NCBI GenBank assembly: GCA_002011075.2
Contig: MTMA02000006.1
Location: forward strand, 675,374 to 739,373
Origin: Candidatus Scotarchaeum otlingeri
GTDB lineage: Archaea; Thermoproteota; Nitrososphaeria; Geothermarchaeales; JDFR-13
Length of the DNA stretch: 64,000 nt
Direction: 5' to 3'
In this document: positions 44,153 to 53,534 of the stretch, in pieces
Layout of the letters: every line of letters starts with the position of its first letter
Position numbering within the stretch: the stretch's first letter is position 1
Made by a program: the position numbers and the translations under genes
The notes under the pieces: generated by a model
Told to the model about the DNA's origin: nothing
Seen by the model: only the letters and a program-made list of their open reading frames with translations
Database searches by the model: none

Positions 44153-44533
44153 ATGACAGATACGACGAAGAAATATTTTCCGAGAAACCTGTCAAATAGA
44201 GAAAGAGCGATTTTTGAATGTGGCATTGCATTGGGCACTATATATCACGCGTTCACCGGAATACCTGTGAGAATGGAGATAGGCGAGATTAATATGTTAG
44301 AAAAAGTTATCGAAAATTCAATTCTGGCACAGCCGTATAGGGAGTTTGTCAAAGTCAAAATTAGACCACCCCAGGAAATAAGGAAACGTCCATTTAATTA
44401 TTTTGTATTAAAAGGTAAACATATCGAGGCAACGGTGATAATAAACTATGGTGGTGAAAGAGTGGTAGGGAAAATGGATTATAAAAAGGATCTCAACTAT
44501 ACTTTAATGTATTTATCCGACGAACCTACTTAA
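44153..44533 (+). CDS. mptD: Archaeal dihydroneopterin aldolase (MptD)
   Basis: Cleaves dihydroneopterin to 6-hydroxymethyl-dihydropterin and glycolaldehyde, supplying MptE's substrate. The 126-residue protein has the archaeal family pattern FPRNLSNRERAIFECGIALGTIYHAFTGIPV at its N-terminus (key residues Arg, Glu, Gly, His) and VIINYGGERVVGKMDY. It overlaps the convergent mer gene by eight bases. A CTATATAGG element lies about 18 bases before the start codon. Confidence 0.9.
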   Translation: MTDTTKKYFPRNLSNRERAIFECGIALGTIYHAFTGIPVRMEIGEINMLEKVIENSILAQPYREFVKVKIRPPQEIRKRPFNYFVLKGKHIEATVIINYGGERVVGKMDYKKDLNYTLMYLSDEPT

Positions 44534-45521
44534 AAGCCTCTATTACCTCGCCATATAATTTAATTGCATCCTTGACCTTTGGTCCTATCGGAGACCCTGC
44601 GACGACTTGTGTCACACCCATCTTTCTTAGCTCCTCTACCTTGTTTATAATGTCCTTCGGCGTACCCACCACTGAGAATGCCTCTATCATATTATCATCT
44701 ACTAATTGCATAGCTCCCCCGAAATCTCCTTTTGCAATGGTGTTTCTAATTATTTCCGCTTTATTTTCATCAATGTCGTGTCTCTGGAGAATCATGGGGG
44801 ATGACCCTCCAACTATGAAGGCGACAACTATCTTTACCGCCTCTATTGCCTTTGATATATCATTATCGATTGACATAGCCGTGTAAGCTACAATATCAAA
44901 GAAATCTGGCTTCTCTGTTCTTTCTTCTAGTCCCTCCTTTATATGTTTAGATGCATATTCAAAGTCCACCGGATGAGAAGCGTTTATTAATACACCGTCA
45001 CCCATATAGCCGGATAATCTAAGCATCTTGGGAGCTTGGGCACCTATGTATATAGGTATTCTCCTTTTAACTTTAAAATTAAGTCTAGCGCCTTTAATCT
45101 TAAATATTTTACCCTCATACTTGACAGTCTCACCGTCTAATAATGATCTAATTATCTCGACAGCCTCCCTAACACTTGTTAACGGCTTAGTCCATGGAAT
45201 ACCTATCGATTCTAATGTAATCTTATCTCCCGCTCCTATCCCCAAAATGCTTCTTCCACCTGAGATTTCATCGATTGTAGCTATAGCTGAAGCCGTCCAA
45301 CATGGATTGATTACATATGGATTGGTGACGCCTGTTCCAATGAGAACTTTATTTGTTGCATATGCTATGGCTGATAGAGATGCATAGACATTTCTATTGT
45401 TGTAGTGGTCTGTTACCCATATGTAGTCGACCCCTGCCTCTTCTGCTAATTTTGAATAGTCCACTAATTTACTTACCTTTTTGGTCGGTAGGAACTCTAT
45501 ACCAAATTTTATTTCAGACAA
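44526..45521 (-). CDS. mer: F420-dependent methylene-tetrahydromethanopterin reductase
   Basis: Reduces methylene- to methyl-tetrahydromethanopterin with F420H2, supplying the methyl group for acetyl-CoA. The 331-residue luciferase-like barrel begins KFGIEFLPTKKVSKL, with AEEAGVDYIWVTDHYNNRN, ATNKVLIGTGVTNPY and GGRSILGIGAGDKITLESIGI. The TTG start follows GGGTGATGAG. It is separate from the ftr operon. Confidence 0.95.
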   Translation of the reverse strand: MSEIKFGIEFLPTKKVSKLVDYSKLAEEAGVDYIWVTDHYNNRNVYASLSAIAYATNKVLIGTGVTNPYVINPCWTASAIATIDEISGGRSILGIGAGDKITLESIGIPWTKPLTSVREAVEIIRSLLDGETVKYEGKIFKIKGARLNFKVKRRIPIYIGAQAPKMLRLSGYMGDGVLINASHPVDFEYASKHIKEGLEERTEKPDFFDIVAYTAMSIDNDISKAIEAVKIVVAFIVGGSSPMILQRHDIDENKAEIIRNTIAKGDFGGAMQLVDDNMIEAFSVVGTPKDIINKVEELRKMGVTQVVAGSPIGPKVKDAIKLYGEVIEAFK

Positions 45522-45605
45522 TTACTCATCACCCTGGAATAGCCATACAATAATATATAGATATCTCCTGAAGATATTGTTTCAATAATTTCTATATATA
45601 CATAA

Positions 45606-46364
45606 TTATCGGAATAACCAGTTTTCCATAGGCATATAAATATCACTATACCCTGCTTCTTCATCGACGATATATTCTATGCCCCTAACTATGGCGAAAG
45701 GTGTATTTTCCGCTCCTTGACCTATCACTAATTCAGCTGCTGACGCCAATTCATCTACAACTGCAACTCGTGTTACAGTCATTATATATCCATCCCTATC
45801 CATCCGCCCAATATAATCTCTATATGGATTTATTCCTGAGAAGCCCACCGCTAGATTTATTACGCCCCACCTAAATGGTCTTCCATATGTATCGGAAATT
45901 ATGACGGCAACATTTCTCCCCGTCATTTCCATAATTTTTTTTCTAATAGCTAAAGCGGATTCATCTGGATTCTTAGGCAGTAGAACAACCCTGTTTTCTC
46001 CCCCGGCATTAGATTTATCGATCCCTGCATTTGCACAAACTATGTTATGATGTGTAAGGGATATAATATGTCCAGATTCAACTTTCAAGATCTTCTTAGA
46101 TTCTCTTAGAATTAACTCAACTATTCTCGGATCTTTATCCACAACATCTGCTAACGTCCTTGCTTCTTCTGAGGGCTCTACATCCAGTAGGTTAATTATC
46201 CTTCCTTCTGCTTTAGATACTATTTTATGAGCAATTACTATAATATCATTATCTAATAACTCGATATTATTGTCTTTTATTGCGTCTATAAATAATTTGG
46301 CTATATCATCACCTGGATATACTTCTTTATCCATTTTGACGCCAATAACACGGATTTCATTCAT
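45606..46364 (-). CDS. cofE: Coenzyme F420-0:L-glutamate ligase
   Basis: Adds gamma-linked glutamates to F420-0 using GTP. The 252-residue protein has the family layout: VYPGDDIAKLF, DIIVIAHKIVSKAEGR, CANAGIDKSNAGGENRVVLLP and VAVIISDTYGRPFRWGVINLAVGFSGI. It supports the F420-dependent Mtd and Mer reactions. It is divergent from the cdh operon across a 250-base gap. Confidence 0.94.
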   Translation of the reverse strand: MNEIRVIGVKMDKEVYPGDDIAKLFIDAIKDNNIELLDNDIIVIAHKIVSKAEGRIINLLDVEPSEEARTLADVVDKDPRIVELILRESKKILKVESGHIISLTHHNIVCANAGIDKSNAGGENRVVLLPKNPDESALAIRKKIMEMTGRNVAVIISDTYGRPFRWGVINLAVGFSGINPYRDYIGRMDRDGYIMTVTRVAVVDELASAAELVIGQGAENTPFAIVRGIEYIVDEEAGYSDIYMPMENWLFR

Positions 46365-46459
46365 ATATGTATATCCCCACCTATAGAGACTCAGGTTTCT
46401 ACTTAAGGTTTAGCGCCTTGTGATAGGCTATTTGATTTATTGCTTATAAATTTGTATTG

Positions 46460-46504
46460 ATGGTATATTCATATGATTAATATAACATTGTTAATCAATA
46501 CCAT
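46460..46504. repeat. Nested inverted repeats between cofE and cdhA
   Basis: ATGGTAT (46460-46466) pairs with ATACCAT (46498-46504), and inside them GATTAA (46475-46480) pairs with TTAATC (46491-46496). The nested symmetry lies in the middle of the divergent cofE-cdhA gap and could hold a regulator site. The arms are short and AT-rich, so chance is a real possibility. No RNA gene is apparent in the gap. Confidence 0.35.
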
Positions 46505-46543
46505 TTTATTTTTTTCGATATTACTAAATAATTTTCAATTATG

Positions 46544-46555
46544 CTAATATATATT
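46544..46555 (+). promoter_or_regulatory. TATA box candidate of the cdh operon
   Basis: CTAATATATATT is the best TATA match upstream of cdhA. It predicts a start near 46578 and a leader of about 36 bases ending in the strong GAGGTGA ribosome site at 46603-46609. Confidence 0.45.
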
Positions 46556-46614
46556 GACGGAATTATATAGATGACATACAATTTTAATATAGACTTCATC
46601 TCGAGGTGAAGCGT

Positions 46615-48951
46615 TTGCCTCGAAAAATCAAGATAAAGATAGATGAGTTAAAATCCGAGTTAGGCGTTATTAAAAACTTAGAACTGAATATCGGTAGGAT
46701 AATTGAGGATTGGGAAGAACCTGAAGGCCAATATTCTATGCCCAAAGTATATGAATTACGCGATTGGGATTTCAAATTACTAAAACGATATAAACCTATG
46801 TATATGCCGTTCTGTGATCTATGTTGTCTCTGTACTTATGGGAAATGTGATCTATCTAGGGATAAAAGAGGTGCTTGTGGTATAGATATGTCTGGACAAC
46901 AATCAAGAATAGTACTCTTAGCTTGTTGTATAGGTGTAGCTACTCATACTAGTCATGCACGTACATTGGTTGAGGCCTTAATAGATAAGTATGGTAGGAA
47001 TGCCCCTATCGACTTAGGCGGAGAAGTGTATGTCGAAGCACCAAACACCAGATTAATATGTGGAATCAAGCCCAAAACGTTAGGTGACTTAGAGGATGCC
47101 CTGGACTACATCGAGACAGAGCTTACATATATGCTGGCATCGACACATACAGGTCAAGAGGGTAGTAATCTTGATTTAGAGTCAAAGGTATTTCATGTAG
47201 GGATGCTTGACCACCTTGCCTTGGAAATTGCTGATATAGCACAAATAGCAACTCTTAATTTCCCTAAAGCAGATCCTGAAGCACCACTGGTAGAGATCGG
47301 TATGGGTTCGATAGATATCTCGAAACCAGTAATTCTAGTGATAGGTCATAATGTTCTTCCTAGTACCAGTATAATTGATTATATGGAAGAGAATGGATTA
47401 TATTCAGATGTAGAGGTCTGTGGTCTATGTTGTAGTGCTCATGATATCACTAGATATTCACCCAAGAAGGCAAAGATTGTAGGACCTATGTCTTGGGAGC
47501 TACGTTTCATACGTACAGGTGTGCCAGATGTGATAGTTATAGATGAGCAGTGTATTAGAACCGATATAGCATTAGAGGCATCACGCTACAACATGATTGT
47601 AATCTCTACCAGTGAACAAAATATCCAAGGATTTCCTGATATGACAAGAGAACATCCGGATGTTATAGTGGAGAAGCTAGTAAATAGGGAGATACCGGGT
47701 GCTTATATCCATGATCCAGATTTAGTGGGAGAAGTTGCTGTGAAAGTAGCGATGAAAGTGTATCCGCTACGAAAGAAGTATAAGAAACTTCCCTCAGTTG
47801 AGGAGGTGATAGCATATGCCACTAAGTGTAGGGAATGCCAAGAGTGTGATAAGGCATGTCCGCATAGTCTACCTATAATGAATGCAATTGTCGCAGCTAA
47901 AAATGGCGATCTTTCTCTTCTAGCAGACTTATATGAAAATTGTGTGGCATGTACACGTTGTGAAAAGGCTTGTCCTGTGGATATGCCTATATTGACTATG
48001 ATTGTTAAGGCTTCAGATAGACGCATAAAGTCAGAGAAGTATAAAATTAGAGTTGGACGTGGTGCTATCCAAGATACTGAGATCAGGGAAGTAGGTAGTC
48101 CCATCGTATTAGGCGAGATTCCTGGGGTAGTTGCTTTCGTAGGATGCCCTAATTATGCGCAAGGGGGTAAAGAAGTCGTCATAATGGCTGAAGAGTTCGC
48201 TAAACGAAGATATATCGTAGTCACATCAGGATGTGCTGCAATGACTTTGGGAATGTATAAGAATAATGATAATAAGACTCTATACGAGATATATCCCGGG
48301 GTATTTGATGCTGGGGGTATAGTTAATGTCGGGTCATGTGTAGCCAATTCGCATATTAGTGGCGCAGCCATTAAAATAGCTAGTGTATTCGCTAAAAGGA
48401 AACTTAGAGGTAATTATAAGGAGATAGCTGATTATATCCATAACAGGGTTGGTGCGGTGGGTATAGCATGGGGTGCTATGTCGCAAAAGGCAGCTTCTAT
48501 AGCCGCTGGGTTCTGGAGGCTAGGAGTACCAGTTATTGTCGGTCCCCATGGGTCTAAGTATAGGAGAATGCTTATGGGACGAAAAGAGAATGAGGAGGAC
48601 TGGTATGTATATGATGCCAGAACGGGTGAAAAGGTCTATGTCGGCCCTGTTCCGGAGCATTTATTCTATACGGCAGAGACTATGGAGGAAGCGATGGTTG
48701 TAGCTGCTAAATTATGTATGAGGGCCAACGATACTACAAAAGGAAGGGCGGTTAAACTGACCAATTATATAGATTTACATAAAAGGTTCTATGGTACTTT
48801 ACCCGATGATTTACCTCTGTTTGTTAGAGTTGAGGCAGATATCCCTATAACTATGAAGGATGAAATAATAGCGTTCCTCAAGGAGAAGGGCTGGAAGGAG
48901 AAGGCGATTCCAGATCCCACATTATTGGAGGAGATGGTGAGGAAAAAATGA
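46615..48951 (+). CDS. cdhA: CODH/ACS alpha subunit (nickel CO dehydrogenase)
   Basis: Reduces CO2 to CO for acetyl-CoA synthesis, or the reverse. The N-terminal cluster motif CDLCCLCTYGKC...GACG (about residues 67-87) and CCIGVATHTSHART near residue 107 lie in the C/B-cluster region. Two ferredoxin motifs, CRECQECDKACP and CVACTRCEKACP (about residues 400-450), are typical of the archaeal CdhA. VGSCVANSHISG contributes a C-cluster Cys. GAGGTGA at 46603-46609 makes TTG 46615 the likely start; a GTG at 46606 lies inside the ribosome site. The length of 778 is typical. Confidence 0.96.
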   Translation: MPRKIKIKIDELKSELGVIKNLELNIGRIIEDWEEPEGQYSMPKVYELRDWDFKLLKRYKPMYMPFCDLCCLCTYGKCDLSRDKRGACGIDMSGQQSRIVLLACCIGVATHTSHARTLVEALIDKYGRNAPIDLGGEVYVEAPNTRLICGIKPKTLGDLEDALDYIETELTYMLASTHTGQEGSNLDLESKVFHVGMLDHLALEIADIAQIATLNFPKADPEAPLVEIGMGSIDISKPVILVIGHNVLPSTSIIDYMEENGLYSDVEVCGLCCSAHDITRYSPKKAKIVGPMSWELRFIRTGVPDVIVIDEQCIRTDIALEASRYNMIVISTSEQNIQGFPDMTREHPDVIVEKLVNREIPGAYIHDPDLVGEVAVKVAMKVYPLRKKYKKLPSVEEVIAYATKCRECQECDKACPHSLPIMNAIVAAKNGDLSLLADLYENCVACTRCEKACPVDMPILTMIVKASDRRIKSEKYKIRVGRGAIQDTEIREVGSPIVLGEIPGVVAFVGCPNYAQGGKEVVIMAEEFAKRRYIVVTSGCAAMTLGMYKNNDNKTLYEIYPGVFDAGGIVNVGSCVANSHISGAAIKIASVFAKRKLRGNYKEIADYIHNRVGAVGIAWGAMSQKAASIAAGFWRLGVPVIVGPHGSKYRRMLMGRKENEEDWYVYDARTGEKVYVGPVPEHLFYTAETMEEAMVVAAKLCMRANDTTKGRAVKLTNYIDLHKRFYGTLPDDLPLFVRVEADIPITMKDEIIAFLKEKGWKEKAIPDPTLLEEMVRKK

Positions 48952-49493
48952 AAGGCGCAGAACCATGGCAAACAGCCGAGATTCCTGGGCCGATAAAAGC
49001 ATTTGTTATATCTGAGCCCGCGAGAATATCTAGTATATTAAAGTCAGCCCGGAGGCCTCTTTTCATAATTGGAAATAGAATTGATAAGAAAGCGTTAGAG
49101 CAGGGTATCATAAGTCTCATCGTAGATATAGCTGGAGCAATAGACGCCGATATAGCCGTGTATGGAGGTATATATAGAGATTTCAAAGCTACTAATTATG
49201 ATAAAGTACGTCTAGTCCCCTCTATGGAGGTTATCGATAGGGTTAAAGACGAAAATTGGAAGGGGTTCGATGGTAAGGGTAGATATGATGTGATAATATT
49301 TCTTGGATTTCCATATTATTACGAGTGGCTCATGTTATCCGGGTTGAAACATTATGGTGATAGAAAGACTAGAACATTATCCTTAGATCCATACTACCAG
49401 CCTAATGCAACTATCTCTATGATAAATATGGATATAGATAAATGGATGGAGGTCATAAAGGAGATTCGATCTAATCTTTTGGGAGGTGAGTAG
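48948..49493 (+). CDS. cdhB: CODH/ACS epsilon subunit
   Basis: The small partner of CdhA in archaeal alpha2-epsilon2 complexes, possibly a flavin or electron-transfer site. The 181-residue protein has a Rossmann-like fold with ILKSARRPLFIIGNRI and DVIIFLGFPYYYEWLMLSGLKHYGD, typical of the family. Its ATG overlaps the cdhA stop (ATGA). Confidence 0.92.
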   Translation: MKGAEPWQTAEIPGPIKAFVISEPARISSILKSARRPLFIIGNRIDKKALEQGIISLIVDIAGAIDADIAVYGGIYRDFKATNYDKVRLVPSMEVIDRVKDENWKGFDGKGRYDVIIFLGFPYYYEWLMLSGLKHYGDRKTRTLSLDPYYQPNATISMINMDIDKWMEVIKEIRSNLLGGE

Positions 49494-49497
49494 AGCG

Positions 49498-50856
49498 TTG
49501 TTTGAGGATATTCCTGTAGAGGTAGGTGTAGTTTATGAAGGAGAGCGTATCAGAAAACCAGAGATGTATGTTGAGTTGGGCGGTCCAAAGATTGAGCAGA
49601 AGTTTGAGTTATTACGGGTAAGAGATCCGGAAGCTGTTGAGGATGGCGCGATAAGGATAATAGGCCCCGACCTTAAGGATATGGCGCAAGGAAAATCCTA
49701 TCCCTTCGGAATATTGATAGAGGTAGCGGGCAAAGAATTGGAGACCGATCTAGAAGGAGTTCTTGAGAGAAGGATTCATGAATACTGTAATTATATACAA
49801 GGCTTCATGCATCTGAATCAGAGGTATGATATATGGATTAGGCTAAGTAAGAAGTCTTTCGAGAAGGGTCTGAATACATTTGAGCTGATAGGCAAGGTTC
49901 TTCTCCGTTTATACAGAAGCGAGTTCCCGATAATCGAAAAGATTCAGATAACATTTATAACTGACCCTGAGAAGATTGGGGAAGTCTATGAGGAAGCCAT
50001 AAAGGTATATGAGGCGAGGGACGCGAGAGCGAGAGGATTATCCGATGAGGAAGTAGATGTCTTCTATGGATGTACATTATGTCAATCATTCGCACCTAAT
50101 CATGTATGTGTAATAACGCCACAGAGATATGCCAATTGTGGGGCTATTAGCTGGTTCGATGGACGAGCTGCAGCTCGTGTCGACCCTAAAGGACCATTAT
50201 TTTCAATTCCGAAAGGCGAGTGTGTAGACCCTATAAAAGGCGAATTTACAGGTCCTAATGAAGCCTTGGCAAAGAAGACATTTGGTGCGGTCACAAAGGT
50301 ATGGTTATATACGGCTTTTGGGTATCCGCATACATCATGTGGATGTTTTGAGGCAGCCGCTTTCTATATTCCAGAGGTTGACGGTTTAGGTATAGTATAT
50401 CGTGGGTTCAAAGGAATAGCGGTTAATGGCCTTAGTTTTGGTCAGATAGCTGATTCTACGGCTGGAGGCAGACAGGTTGATGGTTTTCATGGGTTGTCAA
50501 TAGAGTATATGCGGTCTAGAAAGTTTCTTCAGGCAGACGGCGGTTGGAGTAGGGTTGTATGGCTTCCCTCAGAGCTTAAAGAGAGGCTTAAGGAGTTTAT
50601 CCCCAAAGAAATCTATGACAAGATAGCTACGGAGAAGGATGCTTCTAATATAGATGAATTAAGAGAGTTTCTAAAGAATGTTGAGCATCCTGTGGTAGAG
50701 AGGTGGAAAGAGATTGAGATTGTTGAGGAGGAGAAGCCAGAGGAAGAGGTTGTTGAGGGAGTACCTGTTGGAATGGGTATACCCATAATGTTGAAGAATG
50801 TCAGGATATATGCTAAAAGAGCTATTATCAGGGGTGGTGGCGGTGGAAAAAGATAA
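49498..50856 (+). CDS. cdhC: CODH/ACS beta subunit (acetyl-CoA synthase)
   Basis: Condenses CO, a methyl group and CoA at the nickel A-cluster. With the TTG start at 49498 the A-cluster cysteines are Cys192, Cys195, Cys281 and Cys283 (CTLCQ and SCGC). The archaeal short form lacks the bacterial N-terminal CODH-binding domain. A Glu/Val-rich segment (EEEKPEEEVVEG) near residue 417 links to a short glycine-rich tail ending in Lys-Arg. GGGAGGTGA at 49481-49489 favours TTG 49498 over an in-site GTG at 49486. Confidence 0.96.
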   Translation: MFEDIPVEVGVVYEGERIRKPEMYVELGGPKIEQKFELLRVRDPEAVEDGAIRIIGPDLKDMAQGKSYPFGILIEVAGKELETDLEGVLERRIHEYCNYIQGFMHLNQRYDIWIRLSKKSFEKGLNTFELIGKVLLRLYRSEFPIIEKIQITFITDPEKIGEVYEEAIKVYEARDARARGLSDEEVDVFYGCTLCQSFAPNHVCVITPQRYANCGAISWFDGRAAARVDPKGPLFSIPKGECVDPIKGEFTGPNEALAKKTFGAVTKVWLYTAFGYPHTSCGCFEAAAFYIPEVDGLGIVYRGFKGIAVNGLSFGQIADSTAGGRQVDGFHGLSIEYMRSRKFLQADGGWSRVVWLPSELKERLKEFIPKEIYDKIATEKDASNIDELREFLKNVEHPVVERWKEIEIVEEEKPEEEVVEGVPVGMGIPIMLKNVRIYAKRAIIRGGGGGKR

Positions 50857-52093
50857 GGAGAAAATTAAGAATAAATTGATGAATGACTTAGCTAATCTGT
50901 TAGGAAATAAGCTTTTAGAGGTCCTTGAGAAGCATGGCGAGTTTGAGATTGTTCTTGAGGATGCGGTTATAGAAGTTGATGAATTACGGATATTAATTCA
51001 GCCTAGCTTACTTAGAAGAATGGTGGAGGTCCCTGCTGTCGAGGAAGCTGTAGGCATGGCTGTGACTGAGCTGATAGAGACAAAATTTGCTGAGCCGGAG
51101 ATGAAGTGGGATGGAAAAATAGTTGAGGTTAATATGGGAGCCACACCCTCAGAGGGAGGTACTAGAGATAGAAGTTTTACAATAGGTGGAGAGACGATGC
51201 CGCCTATATATAGATTATTAGGGGTAGAGGAGGCTATGCCACATAGACCAGTAATAGCGATGGATGTTTTCGACATGAGGATCCCTCTTCCCAAAAGTAT
51301 AAAACTTCATTTTGATGAGGTGATGGATGATCCGGCTGAGTGGGCAAAAAGATGTGTAAATAAGTATCACGCTGAAATGATTAATCTACACCTCATAAGT
51401 ACGGATCCATATATAAAGGATACACCGGCAAATGAGGCTATTAAAGTAGTCGAGGACGTTATGCAGGCGGTGAAAGTACCTATAACGGTAGGTGGCTCGG
51501 GTAATCCAGAAAAAGACCAGGAGCTCTTTATAAAGATATCTGATATAGTTGATGGAGAGAAGGTGCTATTGAACTCTTTGAATCTTGATATGAAACTTGA
51601 AGACATAGCAGAATATATCAGGAATAAAGACTGTATAGTGATAGCTTTTACGCCGATGGATCTCGATAAGGCTAGGGAGCTGAATAGAAAGCTATTCGAT
51701 TATCTCCCAAGAGAAAGGATAATTATGGATACAAATACAGCGGGGATAGGATACGGCCTAGACTATGGTTTTAGCGTAATGGAGAGGGCGCGTTTGGCAG
51801 CATTAATGGGAGACAAGGAGCTACAACAGCCTATTGCAGCAGGGGTTACAAATGCATGGGCAGCCAGAGAGGCCTGGTTAAAAATGGATGTCTTCTGGGG
51901 GCCGAGAGAGATTAGGGGGCCTTTATGGGAGACATCGACTGCCTTGATAAATCTTTTGGCGGGGGCCGATTATTTCATGATGATGCATCCATTCTCAATA
52001 GAAACTTTGAATAAAATAATTGATTATCTAATGCGTTTCTCTCCACCCGATCCGGGTGCTATAATGGATTGGGTAGGTTCTGAATTGGGGTGA
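50843..52093 (+). CDS. cdhD: CODH/ACS delta subunit (corrinoid Fe-S protein small subunit)
   Basis: Forms, with CdhE, the corrinoid protein that carries the methyl group from methyl-tetrahydromethanopterin to CdhC. The barrel region shows VEVNMGATPSEGGTRDRSFTIGGETMPP, KYHAEMINLHLISTDP, VPITVGGSGNPEKDQELF and IIMDTNTAGIGYGLDYGFSVMERARLAAL. Starts are uncertain in a GTG-rich stretch. GTG 50843, inside the 3' end of cdhC and after GGGGTGGTGG, is preferred, giving 416 residues. Confidence 0.94.
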   Translation: MEKDKEKIKNKLMNDLANLLGNKLLEVLEKHGEFEIVLEDAVIEVDELRILIQPSLLRRMVEVPAVEEAVGMAVTELIETKFAEPEMKWDGKIVEVNMGATPSEGGTRDRSFTIGGETMPPIYRLLGVEEAMPHRPVIAMDVFDMRIPLPKSIKLHFDEVMDDPAEWAKRCVNKYHAEMINLHLISTDPYIKDTPANEAIKVVEDVMQAVKVPITVGGSGNPEKDQELFIKISDIVDGEKVLLNSLNLDMKLEDIAEYIRNKDCIVIAFTPMDLDKARELNRKLFDYLPRERIIMDTNTAGIGYGLDYGFSVMERARLAALMGDKELQQPIAAGVTNAWAAREAWLKMDVFWGPREIRGPLWETSTALINLLAGADYFMMMHPFSIETLNKIIDYLMRFSPPDPGAIMDWVGSELG

Positions 52094-52097
52094 GAAT

Positions 52098-53534
52098 ATG
52101 CCGTGGAAAGCTATAAGTCCTATTGAGGTATATAAGATACTTCCAAGAACCAATTGTAAAGAATGTGGAGAAGAAAACTGTATGGCATTTGCTGTTAAGC
52201 TAGTTAATATGGAGACTAAAATAGAAAAATGTACTCCGATCATTAAAGAAGATAAGTACAAGAAGGCTCTTGAAAAGCTTACTGAGTTATTGAGTCCACA
52301 AGTGAGGGAGATAGAGATAAGGAGTCCAAAGAAAACCATAAAGATAGGTGGAGAATATGTTATGCATAGACATGAACTAACCTATATTAATCCCGCCCCG
52401 ATAGCTATCGATATAGATGATAATATGTCTAAAGATGAGATAGTAAAAAGAATCGATTTCGTCGAGCACTTTGAATATGAATATATAGGGAGAAAACTTA
52501 ATTTAGATTTGCTAGCCATTAGATCAGTATCTAACGACCCGAATAAATTCAAGGAAGTCGTAAAGTTTGTATCTGAAAATACTTCTCTACCACTTATATT
52601 ATGTACATTTAATCCTAAAGTCATGGAGGCAGGGTTATCAGTATTACCTGACTCAAGACCCTTACTATATGCCGCTACCAAGGATAACTGGAGGGAAATG
52701 GGGGAACTAGCCCTTAAAAATGATCTACCTATAGTAGTCTATAGTCCCGGGGACATCGATACCCTAATGACGCTCGCTAATACCCTTAGTAAAGCTGGTA
52801 TCAGTGATATAGCATTGGATCCAGGTACATTCGTTGGGCCGAATGGATTAAGATATACATTGAGTACATTCACAATGCTGAGGTGGAAGGCATGTAATGA
52901 GGACGACAAACTAGCTGGATATCCATTAATAGGCACTCCTATAACCGCGTGGAAAATGATAGAGGGAGAAAAAGACCAGAAGATGTGGTGGGAGACTTTG
53001 ATGGCTGTAATGCTTTTGACAAGATACTCTAACCTACTCATTATGCATTCCCTAGAAGGATGGTCATATTTACCTGTTGTGATGTGGCGCTTTAATTTAT
53101 ATACAGATCCTAGGAGGCCTGTAGCTGTAGACCCTGGGGTAAGAACAATAGGTGATCCTAAGGAAGATTCTCCTGTTATGGTGACAGGTAATTATGCATT
53201 GACCTATTCATTAGTTGGAATGGATATACAAAGTGGGAAAGTCGATTGTTACCTAGTTATTACCGATACAGAAGGTATTGCTGTTGAATGCGCCGTGCCC
53301 GGACGTAAATTCCTACCAGAAGGTATAGCTGAGGTTCTTAAAACGTCTAAGCTAGACGAAAAAGTCAAGCATAGATATCTAATAATACCTGGCAAAGCAG
53401 CAAGGTTATCTGGCGATATAGAAGATGTAACAGGATGGAAGGTTATAGTCGGTCCACAAGATTCTAAAGATATACCTAAATTTGTCAGTGAAAAATGGGA
53501 TCCTAAGAAGCTGAGCGAAATATACGGTAACTAG
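52098..53534 (+). CDS. cdhE: CODH/ACS gamma subunit (corrinoid Fe-S protein large subunit)
   Basis: The N-terminal [4Fe-4S] motif Cys20, Cys23, Cys28 and Cys45 (CKECGEENC) receives electrons to reactivate cobalt. A TIM-barrel middle domain and a C-terminal corrinoid-binding domain (about residues 330-478) follow. Length (478) fits. GGGGTGAG precedes the ATG and the gene begins four bases after cdhD. It closes the cdhABCDE operon and is convergent with the RACo-type gene. Confidence 0.95.
   Translation: MPWKAISPIEVYKILPRTNCKECGEENCMAFAVKLVNMETKIEKCTPIIKEDKYKKALEKLTELLSPQVREIEIRSPKKTIKIGGEYVMHRHELTYINPAPIAIDIDDNMSKDEIVKRIDFVEHFEYEYIGRKLNLDLLAIRSVSNDPNKFKEVVKFVSENTSLPLILCTFNPKVMEAGLSVLPDSRPLLYAATKDNWREMGELALKNDLPIVVYSPGDIDTLMTLANTLSKAGISDIALDPGTFVGPNGLRYTLSTFTMLRWKACNEDDKLAGYPLIGTPITAWKMIEGEKDQKMWWETLMAVMLLTRYSNLLIMHSLEGWSYLPVVMWRFNLYTDPRRPVAVDPGVRTIGDPKEDSPVMVTGNYALTYSLVGMDIQSGKVDCYLVITDTEGIAVECAVPGRKFLPEGIAEVLKTSKLDEKVKHRYLIIPGKAARLSGDIEDVTGWKVIVGPQDSKDIPKFVSEKWDPKKLSEIYGN

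Noticed and set aside
46380-46450. Possible structured leader RNA upstream of cofE
   Set aside because: The stretch is slightly richer in G and C than its surroundings, but I could not build a stable extended stem or match a riboswitch.
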